From the NCBI RefSeq assembly GCF_036347135.1, contig NZ_CP108938.1, forward strand, positions 1,178,001-1,242,000: a stretch of 64,000 bases of DNA. The letters run 5' to 3'. The notes beneath the pieces are model-generated. The model was not told the origin of the DNA and ran no database searches. It was given only the letters and a program-made list of their open reading frames with translations. The stretch comes from Streptomyces sp. NBC_00775. Lineage in GTDB: Bacteria > Actinomycetota > Actinomycetes > Streptomycetales > Streptomycetaceae. Made by a program: the position numbers and the translations under genes. Shown here in pieces: positions 63,597 to 64,000 of this stretch; position 1 is the first letter of the stretch, and the number at the start of each line of letters is the position of its first letter.

Positions 63597-64000
63597 TCAG
63601 GCGGAGACCCTTCGTACGAGCGTCGTCGGCAACACCACACTGGACGGATCGCCTCCCAGGCTCTCGTCCCCGGTCCCGCGGTCGAGGCGGCGCAGCAGGA
63701 GTCGAGCCATCAACCGGCCCATTTCCTCTATGTCCTGACGGACCGATGTCAGGGGCGGGTCCGTCTGCTCGGCGATCGGCAGCATGTCGTCGAACCCGAT
63801 CACGGCGACGTCGTCGGGCACGCGCCGTCCCCGCTCGCGCAGTACGCGCAGGGCTCCCGAGGCCGACAGATCGTTCGCGGCGAACACCGCGTCCACGTCG
63901 GGGCGGCGCTCCAGCAGCTCCCGCATCGCGCGCTCGCCGCCCGCGGGCGTGAAGTCACCCTCGGCGACGAGCGCTGGATCGCCGTCGACCATGACGTCCC
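63597..64000 (-). CDS. LacI family regulator, C-terminal part (truncated by window edge)
   Basis: Reads leftward from beyond the window end; about 134 codons are visible. The sequence is the end of a periplasmic-binding-like ligand domain: PDVDAVFAANDLSASGALRVLRERGRRVPDDVAVIGFDDMLPIAEQTDPPLTSVRQDIEEMGRLMARLLLRRL and the closing LPTTLVRRVSA, all LacI/GalR hallmarks. The DNA-binding domain lies outside the window. Convergent with the TetR gene, 24 bases apart. Confidence 0.85.
   Translation of the reverse strand, partial: DVMVDGDPALVAEGDFTPAGGERAMRELLERRPDVDAVFAANDLSASGALRVLRERGRRVPDDVAVIGFDDMLPIAEQTDPPLTSVRQDIEEMGRLMARLLLRRLDRGTGDESLGGDPSSVVLPTTLVRRVSA

Overview
The window is high-GC chromosomal DNA of a Streptomyces (or very close relative). 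The support is strong third-position GC bias, GTG/TTG starts, an SsgA-family gene, a WhiB-like gene, F420-linked and secreted Tat/Sec enzymes, tRNA genes without encoded CCA, and a long GC-rich intergenic palindrome of a kind common in this genus. From memory the gene order (idi, tex, the fatty-acid oxidation cluster, ssgD, ABC-F, DDAH) resembles the S. coelicolor region around SCO6750 down to about SCO6700. No phage, IS element, CRISPR array or biosynthetic cluster was seen.

Layout. 1-8.1 kb: galE, a CDF metal exporter, a GNAT enzyme, idi, an anti-sigma-like ATPase, a crotonase, two neighbouring DJ-1/PfpI-type genes (one fused to an AraC regulator) and a SCO6745-type protein. 8.1-14.5 kb: tex, an ABC-F ATPase, an unrecognised protein and a D-amino-acid oxidase-like enzyme. 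14.5-19.4 kb: three secreted peptidases (M14, S15/CocE, M1). 19.5-27.3 kb: a PfkB kinase, a macro-domain protein divergent from a MerR regulator, a lipoprotein, and a sugar ABC importer (permease, binding protein, ATPase) divergent from an SDR. The importer is closed off by a 212-bp nested palindrome. 27.5-30 kb: an IclR regulator and a benzoylformate-decarboxylase-like ThDP enzyme. 30.1-37 kb: a five-gene operon (CoA transferase/racemase, LLM oxidoreductase, acyl-CoA dehydrogenase, thiolase, FadB-like protein) read leftward from one promoter with two candidate operators; it looks like a pathway for methyl-branched acyl-CoA. 37-43.2 kb: small housekeeping and repair genes, endonuclease V, a Ycf48-like secreted propeller, ssgD and a PEP-mutase-like lyase. 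43.3-47.3 kb: an antibiotic-resistance-type ABC-F gene with a 5' leader that looks like an attenuator, DDAH, and an acyl-ACP desaturase behind three tandem operator-like dyads.

47.4-60.4 kb is the most unusual part. A 1,122-residue helical-repeat protein and a second helical protein are transcribed divergently. They are followed by two convergent operons whose stop codons abut. The rightward operon has a metallopeptidase/vWA protein (DUF2201 type) and a double-AAA+ MoxR-like ATPase. The leftward operon has a zinc-ribbon SDR lacking the catalytic Tyr and a leucine-rich-repeat protein. Three class-I tRNA-like genes with an identical D-loop sit at the outer ends of these operons. Their anticodons are CCA, GCT and GGC, but the bodies do not fit Trp, Ser or Ala identity. 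I propose that this is one RNA-linked AAA+/vWA system, in concept like the TROVE (Ro60)/Y-RNA arrangement; this is inference. A six-hairpin glycosidase-like gene follows.

60.4-64 kb: a small Wbl protein with paired direct repeats in its promoter, a two-domain VOC protein, a patatin-like protein divergent from a TetR regulator with two matching operator-like sites between them, and the 3' part of a LacI-family regulator running off the window.
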